Source: Fibrobacterota bacterium (lineage in GTDB: Bacteria; Fibrobacterota; Fibrobacteria; UBA11236). Taken from it: a stretch of 64,000 nt of DNA. The stretch is taken from positions 1 to 64,000 of the forward strand of contig JAEKLQ010000035.1 of the NCBI GenBank assembly GCA_019509785.1, in the 5' to 3' direction. The notes under the pieces are model-generated. The model was not told where the DNA came from and searched no databases. It saw only the letters and a program-made list of their open reading frames with translations. Of the stretch, positions 1 through 9,404 are shown piece after piece. Positions within the stretch are counted from its first letter, which is position 1; every line of letters starts with the position of its first letter. Made by a program: the position numbers and the translations under genes.

Positions 1-1115
1 ATGAGGCCGCCCAGATCGCGCAGGCGCATTTGCTTGGCCACTTCCCAGGCCGCGTCGATGTTGGTCTCCAGGATGTTCTTGCCCTGGTCGCGGCCGCGCA
101 CCTTGCCGCCGGTGTTGACGTCGATGGAGACCAAGGCTTCGGTCTGATCGATGATGAGGTAGCCGCCCCGCTTCAACTGCACGCGGCGGGCGAAGGTCTT
201 TTCCAGTTCTTCTTCGATGCCGAAATGATCGAAGAGGGACAGGTCGCCTTCGTAGAGCTTGACCTTGCCCACCATGTCCGGGGAAAGCACGCCCAGGTAG
301 CCTACCACGGTCTTATGCTCGATGCGATCGTCGATCCACACCGCGTCCACGTCTTCGGAGAAATAATCGCGCAGGGTGGTTTCGGAGGAATCGCTTTCCT
401 GATGCACCAGACCCGGGGCCTGGACCTTCTCGGACAGTTCCTTGCAGGCATGCCATTTGGCTTCCAGCTGCTTCATCTGGATGGCGAATTCGTTTTCGCT
501 TTCGCCCAGGCCGATGGTGCGCACGATGTAGCCGACGTCCGGCGACTTCAGATCGCGGATGAGCTTCTTCAGGTTGCGGCGCTGCTGCGGATCCCTGCTC
601 TTCTTGCTGACGCCGATGAAATCGGTGCCGGGCATGCAGACCAGGAAGCGGCCGGCGAAGGACAGGTGGGCCGTGAGACGCGGGCCCTTGGTGCTGATGG
701 GCTCTTTGGTCACCTGCACCAGGATCTCCTGGCCGGTCTTGAGCAGTTGGTCGATGGTCTTATTGTCTTCCACCCGGGGGGCCGGCTTATCGCCATCGTC
801 TTCGTCGTAGTCTTCCAGGTTGGGGCGGCCCTGCACGTCTTCCACGTGGAGGAATCCGGCCTTCTCCATGCCGATATCCACGAATGCGGCCTGCAGGCCG
901 GGAAGCACCGCGTTGACCACGCCTTTATAGATATTGCCCACCAAACGGTTGCTTTCGGGGCGCTCGTAAACGATTTCCGCCAGGCGGCCGTCTTCGAGAA
1001 TTGCGATACGTTTCTCGTAGGGGCGCACGTTGATGAGGATCTCGCGCTTAGACTTCTGGGGCCGGTTCAACTGGTTCGAGGTGACTCGTCCAGTCCGTTT
1101 CAGAGTTTTATCCAT
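1..1115 (-). CDS. rng: Ribonuclease E/G family endoribonuclease, 5' part (partial)
   Basis: This is an RNase E/G family enzyme that cleaves single-stranded RNA during rRNA maturation and mRNA decay in the cytoplasm. The product begins MDKTLKRTG. An S1-type region follows at about residues 25-170 (NIYKGVVNAVLPGLQAAFVD, then FLHV). The catalytic DNase I-like region near residues 340-360 reads EALVSIDVNTGGKVRG, including the Asp expected to bind metal. Only about 371 residues are in the window because the gene runs off the left edge. The start is the ATG at 1115, with GGAG a few bases upstream. I cannot separate RNase G from RNase E without the C-terminus. The acidic insert after GRPNLEDYDEDD is a lineage feature. 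Confidence 0.93.
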   Translation of the reverse strand, partial: MDKTLKRTGRVTSNQLNRPQKSKREILINVRPYEKRIAILEDGRLAEIVYERPESNRLVGNIYKGVVNAVLPGLQAAFVDIGMEKAGFLHVEDVQGRPNLEDYDEDDGDKPAPRVEDNKTIDQLLKTGQEILVQVTKEPISTKGPRLTAHLSFAGRFLVCMPGTDFIGVSKKSRDPQQRRNLKKLIRDLKSPDVGYIVRTIGLGESENEFAIQMKQLEAKWHACKELSEKVQAPGLVHQESDSSETTLRDYFSEDVDAVWIDDRIEHKTVVGYLGVLSPDMVGKVKLYEGDLSLFDHFGIEEELEKTFARRVQLKRGGYLIIDQTEALVSIDVNTGGKVRGRDQGKNILETNIDAAWEVAKQMRLRDLGGL

Positions 1116-1160
1116 TGTCTCCACTAATCGTTCAGGTGTAGGTGGACGTGATTTTTTTAC

Positions 1161-1203
1161 TTCCCAAATAGGGAACCGGGCCCGGATCATCATGATCCGG
1201 CCC
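1161..1203 (-). promoter_or_regulatory. Two hairpins in the leader of the RNase E/G gene
   Basis: The sequence shows TTCCC/GGGAA arms (1161-1165 and 1171-1175, 5-nt loop) and an almost perfect 12-bp stem at 1178-1190/1192-1203 with one bulged base. Both lie 45-90 bases upstream of the start codon and would be in the 5' untranslated RNA. No U-tract follows on either strand, so a terminator is unlikely. Leader hairpins mediate autoregulation of rne in Escherichia coli; a similar role here is only an inference. Confidence 0.4.
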
Positions 1204-1418
1204 GACGAAAAAGCCGCTAACCCCGCCCTGCCACAAAGGCAAGAAGGGGCCTTTAGAGGCGGTAAAGATAGATAAACTATCCAGTTAGCTAGCCGAGGAC
1301 GGTCAAACCGGCTCAAAAACGCCGTCTTGGCGGGGAGGGCCCTGCGGCCTTTATATCCTAAGCGGCCCCACCTTGGTCCGTCCATGAATGAGGGAGGTCA
1401 CCGCGCTTCAAGCGGAGG

Positions 1419-1611
1419 GGGCGGGTCTGGGGGTCCGCGGCGGCGAATTGCGAGTGTACGAGGTTCGGGAGGGGAATCGATCTCGAAAGCCCGCGTCGGC
1501 CGGCGCGCGACCCAGCCCAGTGTTCGCGGGCGATGCCTTCCCGGGCCGAGAACGACCCACCAAAAGCGCCAAGCGAGCAGCTTGAGCCGCCGCGGACCCC
1601 CAGCCCCGCCC
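1419..1611. repeat. Long inverted repeat downstream of sprA (26-bp arms)
   Basis: The arms at 1419-1444 and 1586-1611 are reverse complements over 26 bp with a single mismatch, enclosing 141 bp. They sit between the sprA stop codon at 1621 and the RNase E/G gene. No U-tract follows on either strand, and the enclosed sequence encodes nothing I recognise. It may fold as a roughly 190-nt RNA, act as an mRNA-end structure, or be a short non-autonomous element. The rest of the 505-base spacer (1116-1620) holds only the RNase leader hairpins. Confidence 0.6.
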
Positions 1612-1620
1612 AGACCCACC

Positions 1621-4600
1621 CTAGAAGCGCATCGTAAACTCCCCGTGAACCGTGACCTCGTGGGTCGACTCCTCGCGAGCGGTATGGTAGAGCTTGGTGT
1701 ACTTGTACTGCGTATAGAAAAGGGCGTCGACGTTATTGGTGAAGTTGTAGGAAGCCTCGGGACGGGCGCTCAGGGTCAGGACGTTCTGGTCCTTGTGGGG
1801 ATCCGTCTGCGGAAGGGTTCGCTCCGTCCACATGTAATCCGCGCTGGTGGAGACCTTTAGGCGCAGGTTATTCTCCAACTTCACGTAATAGCGCCAGAAT
1901 TGAAGGCCTTTCTGGGTCTGCACGTCGTAGGCCAGGGAGCCGTCGCCGCCGACGTCGAAAGCGTCGCGCTTGGTGCGCTTGTCGTTGCTCCGTTCATACG
2001 GGGTTTGCAGGGTATCGCCCGAGTAGTAGCGATAATTGATCTGGGGCTTGGGAACCTTCTCATAGTCGATGGCGTTCACCATGCTCACCCGCGTGCTCAG
2101 CTCCCCGCGCACGTCCTTATTGGTCGTCGCCGCCACCCGCACCAGCGGGTCCAGCTTGTAGGTGATCTGTTCGGTTTCGGGCGAAGAGGAAAACAGGGCA
2201 TGCTTATCCTCCTTGCGCAAGTTGAAGGTGGTGGTCGAGGTCATGCTCCGGAAGGTCTTGCGCAAGGCCGGGATCTTGTTGGCGAAGTCGCCCAGCGAGC
2301 CGGTGACGGTGAGATCGGGCCAGACCACCGAGGTATCGCTCGGGGTCAGGGCCCGGAAGAGCGTGTACTCCTGGGTGTACTTGAGGTTGAAGGACATGGC
2401 GAGATCGATCCACGGCACGGTGAAGCCGGTGCTGGCGTCCACGCTACGGGTCACCCCGTGGGAGAACTGCGTACCGCTATGGATGGTGCTGTCCGGGGGC
2501 ATCAGGTAATCCATCCACCGGGGATTCGGCTCCCCGTTGAAGAGGGTGTTGAAGAATTCCGCGGGGCTTTTATACACCAACCCGAACTGGTACTCGTAAT
2601 AATCCCAAACGTCGTTCTTCTGGTTCAGGTAGCCGTAGGTGTATTCCTCATGGTTGTACTTGTGCCCCACGGAATAGCCGAGATCGATGTTGCGCAGGTT
2701 CCAAGTCTCCACCTTCTTGCGGATGGCGCCCAGGATCCCTTTGCCGTCGCCCGATGCCCCCAGTACGCCGGGCAGGCTCAAGGAAAGGTTCAATTTCACG
2801 TCATGATCGGCGTCGGTGGTGAAATGCTCGGGGCTGGTGATGCTATCGCCGTATTTGGATTTCACCGAATCGTTACGGGTCTGATGGAAACCCGAATTGA
2901 AATTGGCGCTGGTGGTGAGCCAGGAGACCAGATTGGGATTGAAATCCAGATGGAAGGCTTGCGTGCGATTGCGCTCGCGGTACAGGATCCCGTACTCGTC
3001 GCCCAGATGGCCCGGATGCCGGGTCGCATCATCCAGGTCGAAGACGAGGTTATGCGCCAAGATGCCTCCCTGGCCGGCGGACCCGCACGAACCATCGTCT
3101 TGACCCCACATGGTCTCATCGAAACACGAGTGCTCATTGTCGAAATCGCGATCCACCGAAGTGCGCACGCCGAAGTTCAGGAAAGTCAACAAACGCCACT
3201 CCATGTCCACGCCATGGGTCAACGCCACCGTGTACTGGGGCGGGATCACCAGCGGCTGCTCATCCAGGGTGCGCGGCTTGTTCACGTTCTCGCTGCGCAC
3301 GAAGGAGAAGTCCGCCAAGGTCAGGTTCAGCTTGTCGGGATAGGGCTCGAACTCCACCCCGGACAGGAAGGACGGCATGAACCGCCACTTGGCGGTGAAA
3401 TCGAGGGGCTTTTTGGTCTTGTTCTCGAAGGGGGACAAACTGTAAAGGACGCGGGTATTGTAATTCCGGGAATCGCTGGAAGCGAAGAACTCGTCCTTGC
3501 TGGAGGAAGAGTAGGAGTATTGCAAATCGGGCCGTTCGAAGAAGATTTGGTTGAGGTAGCTGGAGGATCGATGCTCTTTCTTATAGGCGGCGGTGAATCG
3601 GTTCTCGAAGACGGTGGATTGGTAAACGCGGGCATAGCGGCGGTTGATGTCGTCGATGCTGTCGGCGGAATCGCGAACGGAAATATGCCGATCGCCGATA
3701 TCGCGGGCGATGTCCATCAGACCGGTGCCCTGCAGGGTCAGGTCGGAGGCCGGGCGGGTGAAGGGGCGCGAAATGGCCCCATGGTACTGCAAGGTGAGCG
3801 GGAGGCTTATCCCCCATTGATCCGGGAATACCTTATTGGCGAAGACGCTCAGGTTGCCGTTATAGTCCACCGTCGTCTGGGAATTGGCGGGGGTGGTCTT
3901 GGTCTCGCTCATGGTGGTAAAGCCGCCGTTGCGGTAGGTGAGGTTGCCCGAAACGTTGACGAAGTCGGAGAAATCGAGTTGCAGCTGGGTACGCATGCTG
4001 CTGCCCACGCTATGATCCACGCCCTCCAAGCGCAAATCGTCCACCCAGATCTCGCCCGCTTGCTTCTCCGTCGCGCCCGAATCGACGTAGATCACAAGGC
4101 GCATCCAATCCACGCGGGATAAGGTGGGATTGCCTACCACCGACAAGGTCACGGACGAGTCCTGGCGGCCCTGGTTCCAGATCTGCATGCTGACAGGGCG
4201 GCCGTTGAAGGCCTGGTAGAGAGGGTCGTTCTTGAGCCCGACGAGATCGGACACGTTCACGTTGAAGGAGTTCCGCTCCCACAGCGCGACCTGCTTCTTG
4301 TCATAGATGCCGGCCGTGTCCATATGGATGCGGATCTCGTAGTAATCCTTCGAATCGCGATCGCCTTCGTCCTTACCCAGCCGCAACCCCAGGCTCACCT
4401 TATTCTGCCCGCCCTTGTAGCTATTGAAGTTGGGGATGTAATTGGAGTCCGGATGGATGTCCATGCGGATGCGGGAATACATCGTGAGGTCCTTGGGATC
4501 GCTGCCCAGCAGGCGCGTTGCCCCCACCACCTCGCCGGGATGCAGGTTCGCATAGCTCAGCACCAGCGAGCGCTCGGGCAAAGGCTCGTCGGTGCGGGTA

Positions 4601-7600
4601 TCGCGCTCCGTGGGCGTGTTGGGGGACTGGACGTAACCCCGCGACTCCTGCTTGTTGATGACGGCGACCTTGAGGCGGTTGCTGTCGAGCACGGCGGGAG
4701 GCAGGCGTACCGCGCTGCTGTCCCTCAAGTCCCCGGAAGCGTAGCGGTCGGCGTCGGTCTCGAAGGCGCGGTTTCGATCCCCTTCTTCCCAGGTGTTCCC
4801 TACCAGGTTCACGCGGGCCAGCTGCACGCGGGCGTTGGTCACCCGCGAAGGCAAGCGGCCCATCCACATCCGCATGATCTTCACGTTGGAGAGGATCTGG
4901 TTTTCGCTTTCCCCGGAATTGGCCCCGATGCGGAAGCCCGAGCCGTACAGGGGGATATCGTATTTGCGCCAGCCGGTGCTCAACTCCTCGCAGTGGAATT
5001 GGGCCGTACAGGCGCTATCCAGCGGCATCACGTAACGCAGATAAGTGTTCTTCGTGTCCAGGGTGCCGGAGCGATCCAGATCCTCGGTATCGAAGGTGAG
5101 GCCGTTGGTGTGCCGGTTGTTCCCCTGGGTGCCATTCACGGTGGCCGCCTCTTCGGTACCGCCTTGCGGATCGGTCCAGTTATCGCCGCCCGGATCCCCT
5201 TTGTTTATATGGCTGAGGGGGATGGAATAGCACAAGGGTTTGCACTCCCAACGCACCCCGTGCTCGTCCTCGTCGCGTAGATTGTCCAGCCCCAGATCCG
5301 AGCTGTTGACGGTCTCGCGCGTGGGATCGATCTCCTGGTTCAGGATGCCGTCGGGCTTTCCGTTGTTCAGGCTTTGGATGCTGATGTCTTCGGAAACTTG
5401 CCCTAGGTCAACGACCAGCGATCCCTCGCGCCCGGAAACCACCACTTCCAGGTTCCGCTTCTTGCTTTGGTTCAACAGGCCCTGGCCCAGGCCGCGCATC
5501 ACGCCGCCCCAGGAATGCCCCTCCAGGTTGTCGTTCGGCTGCAGGTTCATCTGCAGGATTGTTTGGTCGCGGCTATCGGTATAGCTGCTCCCGGTTTTCC
5601 CGTAGATCTCCGCGTACGGCTTCTTGATGCTGGAGTGCCAAGTAAGCTGGCCCTGATGCCGATAGTCCATGGTCTCGTCCGGCTTGCCGTTGTCGTCGAA
5701 ATCCGGCGGGGAGGATTTGTACCAGCTGAAAATGGTCATGGGCATGGACAGGATGTTTTCGCTGCCCTCGAAGTTGTCCAGGTAGGCGCTTTCCTTGGTG
5801 TTCGGGTTGTACAGGCTCTGGGCCACTTCGAACTCGAAGTTGGCGCGGGACGGGGCTTCGGTCTGCACGAAGGGGAACAGGTTCGCCAGGCTGGTCATCC
5901 ACTTGGGATTGCCGGTCAGGCGGGCGTTGAAGCCCCATAGCAATTGGTTGAAAGGCTCGCGGCCGAGCTCGGGGCGCTGGGCCGTGGTGCTCTGGCTCTT
6001 GTAAAGGAGGGTGGCCCCCAAAAGGCTCTCGTCCGAGATGCCGTCCAGCTTGTATTCCAAGCGCGTACCCAAGAGGATCTTGTCCTGGATCTGGAAAGGG
6101 GGATTGCATTCGTAACTGATATCGATGTTGGCGTTGGGATCCTTGGCGCGCGGGGAAAGCAGGGTGATTTGCCCGGTCTCGTAGAGGACCTCGTAATCGA
6201 CGTCCCGTTGCAGGGTCACGGAACCGTTGAGGACCAGCTTCTCGGTGCCCTTCTCGATATCCACGCATTGCGATCCGCTTACGGAATGGGAGTTCGAACG
6301 CACGTCGAAAGTGGATTGCCGCTGCTGCGCGGTGATGATGAACTTATCCACCGTGGGGCCGTTGGCGATCTCGTCCACGTTGGCAGTATAGATCTCGGTG
6401 TTGGGGTTCACGCGCTTCATGGGCGTGAGGCAATTCGTGGAATCGTCCTTCGGATTGATGCCTCCCACGCAGGGAAGCACCATATAGCCGAGGTCCAGGT
6501 TGAACAGCGTCGGGTCGTCGACGTTGACTTGGCCGGGCTTGTCGGAAACCTCCATGCCCAGCTTGCGGATGAGGGTGACCGTATCGTTGGGATCGCGCTC
6601 CAGGCTGTCCGCGCTCCGCACCAGGCGCACGTGGAAGCTTTGCTTATCGGTCTTGGAAATGCGGCTGATGCCGTAAACGTTGCGCCACATCAGGTCGTCC
6701 AGCTCGGGCACGCCCACCGCCGAGCGCGAATGGATGAGGATGAGATTACGCAAATCCGTCGCGCCCGCGATGAAGTCCTGGTTCCAGCGCACCGCCAGCG
6801 AGGTATTGCGGGTGCCTCCGGGCACGGTCAGCATGCGCATGCGCTCGTCGTAGAAGTAATCGACACCTTCCTTCAGCGGCTTCCAACGGCCGATCTCGCA
6901 CCTCTCCTTGATGCGCCCGCCCAGGCGGTTGTAAGGGCAGGCCGTGGCGGTATCCTTGACGGTATTGATTTCCTCGCCCTGGCCCAGGAATTGGAAGACT
7001 TGCACGGGCAGGCGGCCGCTATTCTGCAGGTAGGCCGGATTGGCTCCCTGCCAGTTCCGGATGTCGGCATAGTCGTCCCGATCGGAAAGCTTCAGCCAGA
7101 AATGGCGGTGCAGATCAATATCGCGATCCTCCCGCACCGCATCGGACAGGACCGAACCCACGCCCAGCTTCTGCCTTTCCTGCGAGCCCCCTTCCTGCGA
7201 CGCGATGGTGGTCACCTCGAGCCCGCCGAACTTCATGCGCATTTTGAGGCCGAAAAGCCCCTTGTGGGCTTCGGTGTAGCCGGTAAGGCTGGTGCCGGTG
7301 AGGGCCAAGGAGGTGTTGCCCGCTTCGATCTCCTGGATGATGTCGTCCTCGAGCTCGTCCCCCTCGCCCTTATAGGTGATCTTGAGCTGTTCCTTCAGGT
7401 TGGATCCGAAGCCTTCCTCGTTGTTGATCTCGATATTGATGAGGCGCCCGATCGATCCTTTCACCGAGAAGGCGGGCTGCTGATCCATATGCAGGTTGGG
7501 GAGGAAGGATCCGGTGCCGTTGGTCGCGCCATTGCCCTGCACGCCCGTGCCTTCCACCACCAGCTTGTACGATCCGTTGATGCGCAGGCGGGGCTTGTCG

Positions 7601-8115
7601 ACGCCGATGCGTTTCATCCAATCCGGCACATTCACCGGCAGCACGATGTCGAGCATGCCCGGCCCGCCCGCCTGCGAGGCCTCCTCCTTGCCCATGAATT
7701 CGTTCAGCCACAGCCGGCGCAGGGCCAAATCGTTCATGTCCATGGTATAGGAGTTCAACTCCACGTAGTACGACTGCCAGAGGGGGGTGGAGTCCTGCGA
7801 GCCGGGCTCGGCCTCGGGAGGCGGCAGCGACACGTAGCGGATGATCTCCACTTGGCGCGTTTCGAAGTTGACGCTATGGCGGCGCTTGAGGTAGGTGCTG
7901 TTGACCTGCAGCATGCCGTGCCCGCCCGTGCTCTCCACTCCCTTCTGGGGCAACAGCTCGTCGAGGGGATGCGCCGCATCCGGAACGTTCAGATAGGATT
8001 GGCTCTCGATGTAGATCGCTTGCGCGGGCCATATCGCAAAGGCCAGGCCCAACAAGGCCGCGATGCGCGCGCCCGCGAAACGCGGGGCCGCGAAGCGCAG
8101 ATCGGTTTTAAGCAC
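1621..8115 (-). CDS. sprA: SprA, outer-membrane translocon of the type IX secretion system
   Basis: SprA forms the very large single-polypeptide outer-membrane barrel that exports proteins carrying C-terminal sorting domains. The product is 2164 residues, slightly shorter than the roughly 2400 of Bacteroidota SprA. A signal peptide ends near residue 33 (WPAQA). The body is rich in short aromatic beta-strands. Landmarks are WLNEFMGKE near residue 140, SAYLDNFEGSE near residue 780, and a C-terminus ending in GEFTMRF, a typical barrel ending in aromatic Phe. The start is GTG at 8115 with only a weak GGGAG upstream. The secreted proteins at 26561, 31347, 33116 and 53552 end in tails that could be its substrates. 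Identification rests on length and overall pattern. Confidence 0.88.
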   Translation of the reverse strand: MLKTDLRFAAPRFAGARIAALLGLAFAIWPAQAIYIESQSYLNVPDAAHPLDELLPQKGVESTGGHGMLQVNSTYLKRRHSVNFETRQVEIIRYVSLPPPEAEPGSQDSTPLWQSYYVELNSYTMDMNDLALRRLWLNEFMGKEEASQAGGPGMLDIVLPVNVPDWMKRIGVDKPRLRINGSYKLVVEGTGVQGNGATNGTGSFLPNLHMDQQPAFSVKGSIGRLINIEINNEEGFGSNLKEQLKITYKGEGDELEDDIIQEIEAGNTSLALTGTSLTGYTEAHKGLFGLKMRMKFGGLEVTTIASQEGGSQERQKLGVGSVLSDAVREDRDIDLHRHFWLKLSDRDDYADIRNWQGANPAYLQNSGRLPVQVFQFLGQGEEINTVKDTATACPYNRLGGRIKERCEIGRWKPLKEGVDYFYDERMRMLTVPGGTRNTSLAVRWNQDFIAGATDLRNLILIHSRSAVGVPELDDLMWRNVYGISRISKTDKQSFHVRLVRSADSLERDPNDTVTLIRKLGMEVSDKPGQVNVDDPTLFNLDLGYMVLPCVGGINPKDDSTNCLTPMKRVNPNTEIYTANVDEIANGPTVDKFIITAQQRQSTFDVRSNSHSVSGSQCVDIEKGTEKLVLNGSVTLQRDVDYEVLYETGQITLLSPRAKDPNANIDISYECNPPFQIQDKILLGTRLEYKLDGISDESLLGATLLYKSQSTTAQRPELGREPFNQLLWGFNARLTGNPKWMTSLANLFPFVQTEAPSRANFEFEVAQSLYNPNTKESAYLDNFEGSENILSMPMTIFSWYKSSPPDFDDNGKPDETMDYRHQGQLTWHSSIKKPYAEIYGKTGSSYTDSRDQTILQMNLQPNDNLEGHSWGGVMRGLGQGLLNQSKKRNLEVVVSGREGSLVVDLGQVSEDISIQSLNNGKPDGILNQEIDPTRETVNSSDLGLDNLRDEDEHGVRWECKPLCYSIPLSHINKGDPGGDNWTDPQGGTEEAATVNGTQGNNRHTNGLTFDTEDLDRSGTLDTKNTYLRYVMPLDSACTAQFHCEELSTGWRKYDIPLYGSGFRIGANSGESENQILSNVKIMRMWMGRLPSRVTNARVQLARVNLVGNTWEEGDRNRAFETDADRYASGDLRDSSAVRLPPAVLDSNRLKVAVINKQESRGYVQSPNTPTERDTRTDEPLPERSLVLSYANLHPGEVVGATRLLGSDPKDLTMYSRIRMDIHPDSNYIPNFNSYKGGQNKVSLGLRLGKDEGDRDSKDYYEIRIHMDTAGIYDKKQVALWERNSFNVNVSDLVGLKNDPLYQAFNGRPVSMQIWNQGRQDSSVTLSVVGNPTLSRVDWMRLVIYVDSGATEKQAGEIWVDDLRLEGVDHSVGSSMRTQLQLDFSDFVNVSGNLTYRNGGFTTMSETKTTPANSQTTVDYNGNLSVFANKVFPDQWGISLPLTLQYHGAISRPFTRPASDLTLQGTGLMDIARDIGDRHISVRDSADSIDDINRRYARVYQSTVFENRFTAAYKKEHRSSSYLNQIFFERPDLQYSYSSSSKDEFFASSDSRNYNTRVLYSLSPFENKTKKPLDFTAKWRFMPSFLSGVEFEPYPDKLNLTLADFSFVRSENVNKPRTLDEQPLVIPPQYTVALTHGVDMEWRLLTFLNFGVRTSVDRDFDNEHSCFDETMWGQDDGSCGSAGQGGILAHNLVFDLDDATRHPGHLGDEYGILYRERNRTQAFHLDFNPNLVSWLTTSANFNSGFHQTRNDSVKSKYGDSITSPEHFTTDADHDVKLNLSLSLPGVLGASGDGKGILGAIRKKVETWNLRNIDLGYSVGHKYNHEEYTYGYLNQKNDVWDYYEYQFGLVYKSPAEFFNTLFNGEPNPRWMDYLMPPDSTIHSGTQFSHGVTRSVDASTGFTVPWIDLAMSFNLKYTQEYTLFRALTPSDTSVVWPDLTVTGSLGDFANKIPALRKTFRSMTSTTTFNLRKEDKHALFSSSPETEQITYKLDPLVRVAATTNKDVRGELSTRVSMVNAIDYEKVPKPQINYRYYSGDTLQTPYERSNDKRTKRDAFDVGGDGSLAYDVQTQKGLQFWRYYVKLENNLRLKVSTSADYMWTERTLPQTDPHKDQNVLTLSARPEASYNFTNNVDALFYTQYKYTKLYHTAREESTHEVTVHGEFTMRF

Positions 8116-8234
8116 GACCGTCCGCTCCCTCGTTGGAACGGGGACAAGCCAAGCGAACTACCGCGGCGAGGAACGCCCGGCTTCCTGAATTCCGCATCCA
8201 AATCCTCATGAACCGCGCCCGATTCGGCCATTCG

Positions 8235-8262
8235 AAAAAGGAGAGCCGGCGAAGGGCTCTCC
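8235..8262 (-). terminator. sprA: Intrinsic terminator-like hairpin inside the sprA leader
   Basis: The arms GGAGAGCC (8240-8247) and GGCTCTCC (8255-8262) form a perfect 8-bp stem with a 7-nt loop, followed on the minus strand by TTTTT (8239-8235). The hairpin lies 120 bases upstream of the sprA start codon and downstream of a TATAAT. The only neighbour, rsmA, is divergent, so this cannot be the end of another annotated gene. It could be an attenuator or the end of a short leader RNA. Confidence 0.65.
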
Positions 8263-8309
8263 TGGCGGACGGATTCCCATCGGCGGGTTACCAAACCGAT
8301 AGCCGGAGT

Positions 8310-8315
8310 ATTATA
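8310..8315 (-). promoter_or_regulatory. sprA: Candidate -10 box of the sprA leader promoter
   Basis: A perfect TATAAT is read on the minus strand about 50 bases upstream of the terminator-like hairpin. No good TTGACA lies at the right distance; the nearest match is GGACGC with a 15-base spacer. Between box and hairpin, ATCGG and CCGAT can pair around an inner GGTT/AACC, giving a second possible stem in a leader of about 65 nt. The spacer 8116-8447 contains nothing else that I could identify. Confidence 0.45.
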
Positions 8316-8447
8316 CGAAAAAGGCCATTTGCGTCCTGTCCCAGCCGACGTTTTTTTTCGCCCAAGCGCTTGTTGCGTCTCGGGATAGCGGCTGGATTGC
8401 TAGCTTTGCCCCTCCTTTGTCACGAAACACCCTCAAAGGTCCTAGAG

Positions 8448-9404
8448 ATGCGCCGACCCCCGCCCATGGATGATGACCGTAAACGCCGTTGGAAGTTCGG
8501 GCAGAACTTCCTGGTGGACGAGTCCGTGGTTCGGCAGATCGCGGAGGATGCGGCGCCCAAGAAGACCGATTGGGTCGTCGAGATCGGCCCCGGCCAGGGC
8601 GCGATCACCCGCCGCCTCTTGCCCGAATGCGCCAAGCTCACCGCCATCGAAGTGGATCCCAAATGGGTGGAACATCTGCGCAGCCGCGATTGGGGCGCGC
8701 TTGACGTGGTCCAGGCCGACGCCACCCGCGTGGACGTCGCCGAGATCCTGGCCCGGGAACCGGGGAAGAAGCCCATCGTGGTAGGCAATCTGCCCTACAA
8801 CCGGGCCGCGCCCATCCTCTTCCGCTTTCTGCCCTTCATCCACCGCTTCCAGTCCATGCAGATCATGGTCCAATACGAAGTGGCCAAGCGCATCTGCGCC
8901 AAGCCGCACAGCCGCGATTTCGGATTCCTGACCGTCTTCATCCGCACCCACTGCGAGCCCGAGTTCCTGCATAAAATCGGCCAGGAAGCCTTCCGCCCGC
9001 GCCCCAAGGTCTTCTCCGCCACGGTACGCCTGGTGCCATTGCCGGCCCCCAAGATCGAGGATCCCCTCTTCCTCCGCTTCGTCGAAATCGCTTTCTCCAG
9101 GAAACGCAAGAAGGTGGTCAACTCCTTGATCGGCTTCTATCGCAGGGACAAGGTGGTCGAAGCCTTGAACGCCCTCAAGGACATGACGGACGATCCCGAA
9201 GAGCATCGCGTGAATGCCGACTCCCGGGCGGAAGATCTCTCGGTGGACCAGTTCGTGGAGCTGTTCAAAAGGCTAGGGCCGCCTCCCGGCGTCCTCGCGA
9301 AGGCGGAAATCCCGTCGATCGCGTTAGCCGATATGGAATCGGGGCCGGATGGGGATACGGACGAAGAAACGGACGGGGAAGCGGAAACAGGGGAAGACGA
9401 GTAA
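8448..9404 (+). CDS. rsmA: Ribosomal RNA small subunit methyltransferase A (KsgA/RsmA)
   Basis: RsmA dimethylates two adjacent adenines near the 3' end of 16S rRNA late in 30S assembly, using S-adenosylmethionine. The Rossmann fold is clear: FGQNFLVDE at residues 18-26, the SAM loop EIGPGQG at 45-51, and the target-adenine motif NLPY at 114-117. The C-terminal half carries EAFRPRPKVFSATVRL, typical of the family. The product is 318 residues. The reading frame is open upstream to 8133, but ATG 8448 has AAAGGT at good spacing and places the family N-terminus correctly. The last 20 or so residues form an unusual acidic Glu/Asp/Thr tail. Confidence 0.93.
   Translation: MRRPPPMDDDRKRRWKFGQNFLVDESVVRQIAEDAAPKKTDWVVEIGPGQGAITRRLLPECAKLTAIEVDPKWVEHLRSRDWGALDVVQADATRVDVAEILAREPGKKPIVVGNLPYNRAAPILFRFLPFIHRFQSMQIMVQYEVAKRICAKPHSRDFGFLTVFIRTHCEPEFLHKIGQEAFRPRPKVFSATVRLVPLPAPKIEDPLFLRFVEIAFSRKRKKVVNSLIGFYRRDKVVEALNALKDMTDDPEEHRVNADSRAEDLSVDQFVELFKRLGPPPGVLAKAEIPSIALADMESGPDGDTDEETDGEAETGEDE

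Noticed and set aside
1419-1611. tmRNA, 6S RNA, RNase P RNA or SRP RNA within the inverted repeat
   Set aside because: None of the conserved core sequences of these RNAs was found, and no tRNA-like T-arm or CCA end could be drawn.
1900-8211. Long open frames opposite sprA on the plus strand, up to about 755 codons
   Set aside because: They mirror the sprA reading frame, have the low-complexity Gly/Val/His/Ala composition of antisense frames in GC-rich genes, and show no motif or ribosome-binding site.
8300-8447. Cyclic-di-GMP-I (GEMM) riboswitch upstream of sprA
   Set aside because: GGACGCAAA and a GGTAACCCG-like segment are present, but the GAAA tetraloop stem and the receptor are missing or out of order. 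Kept only as a remark on the attenuator-like leader.
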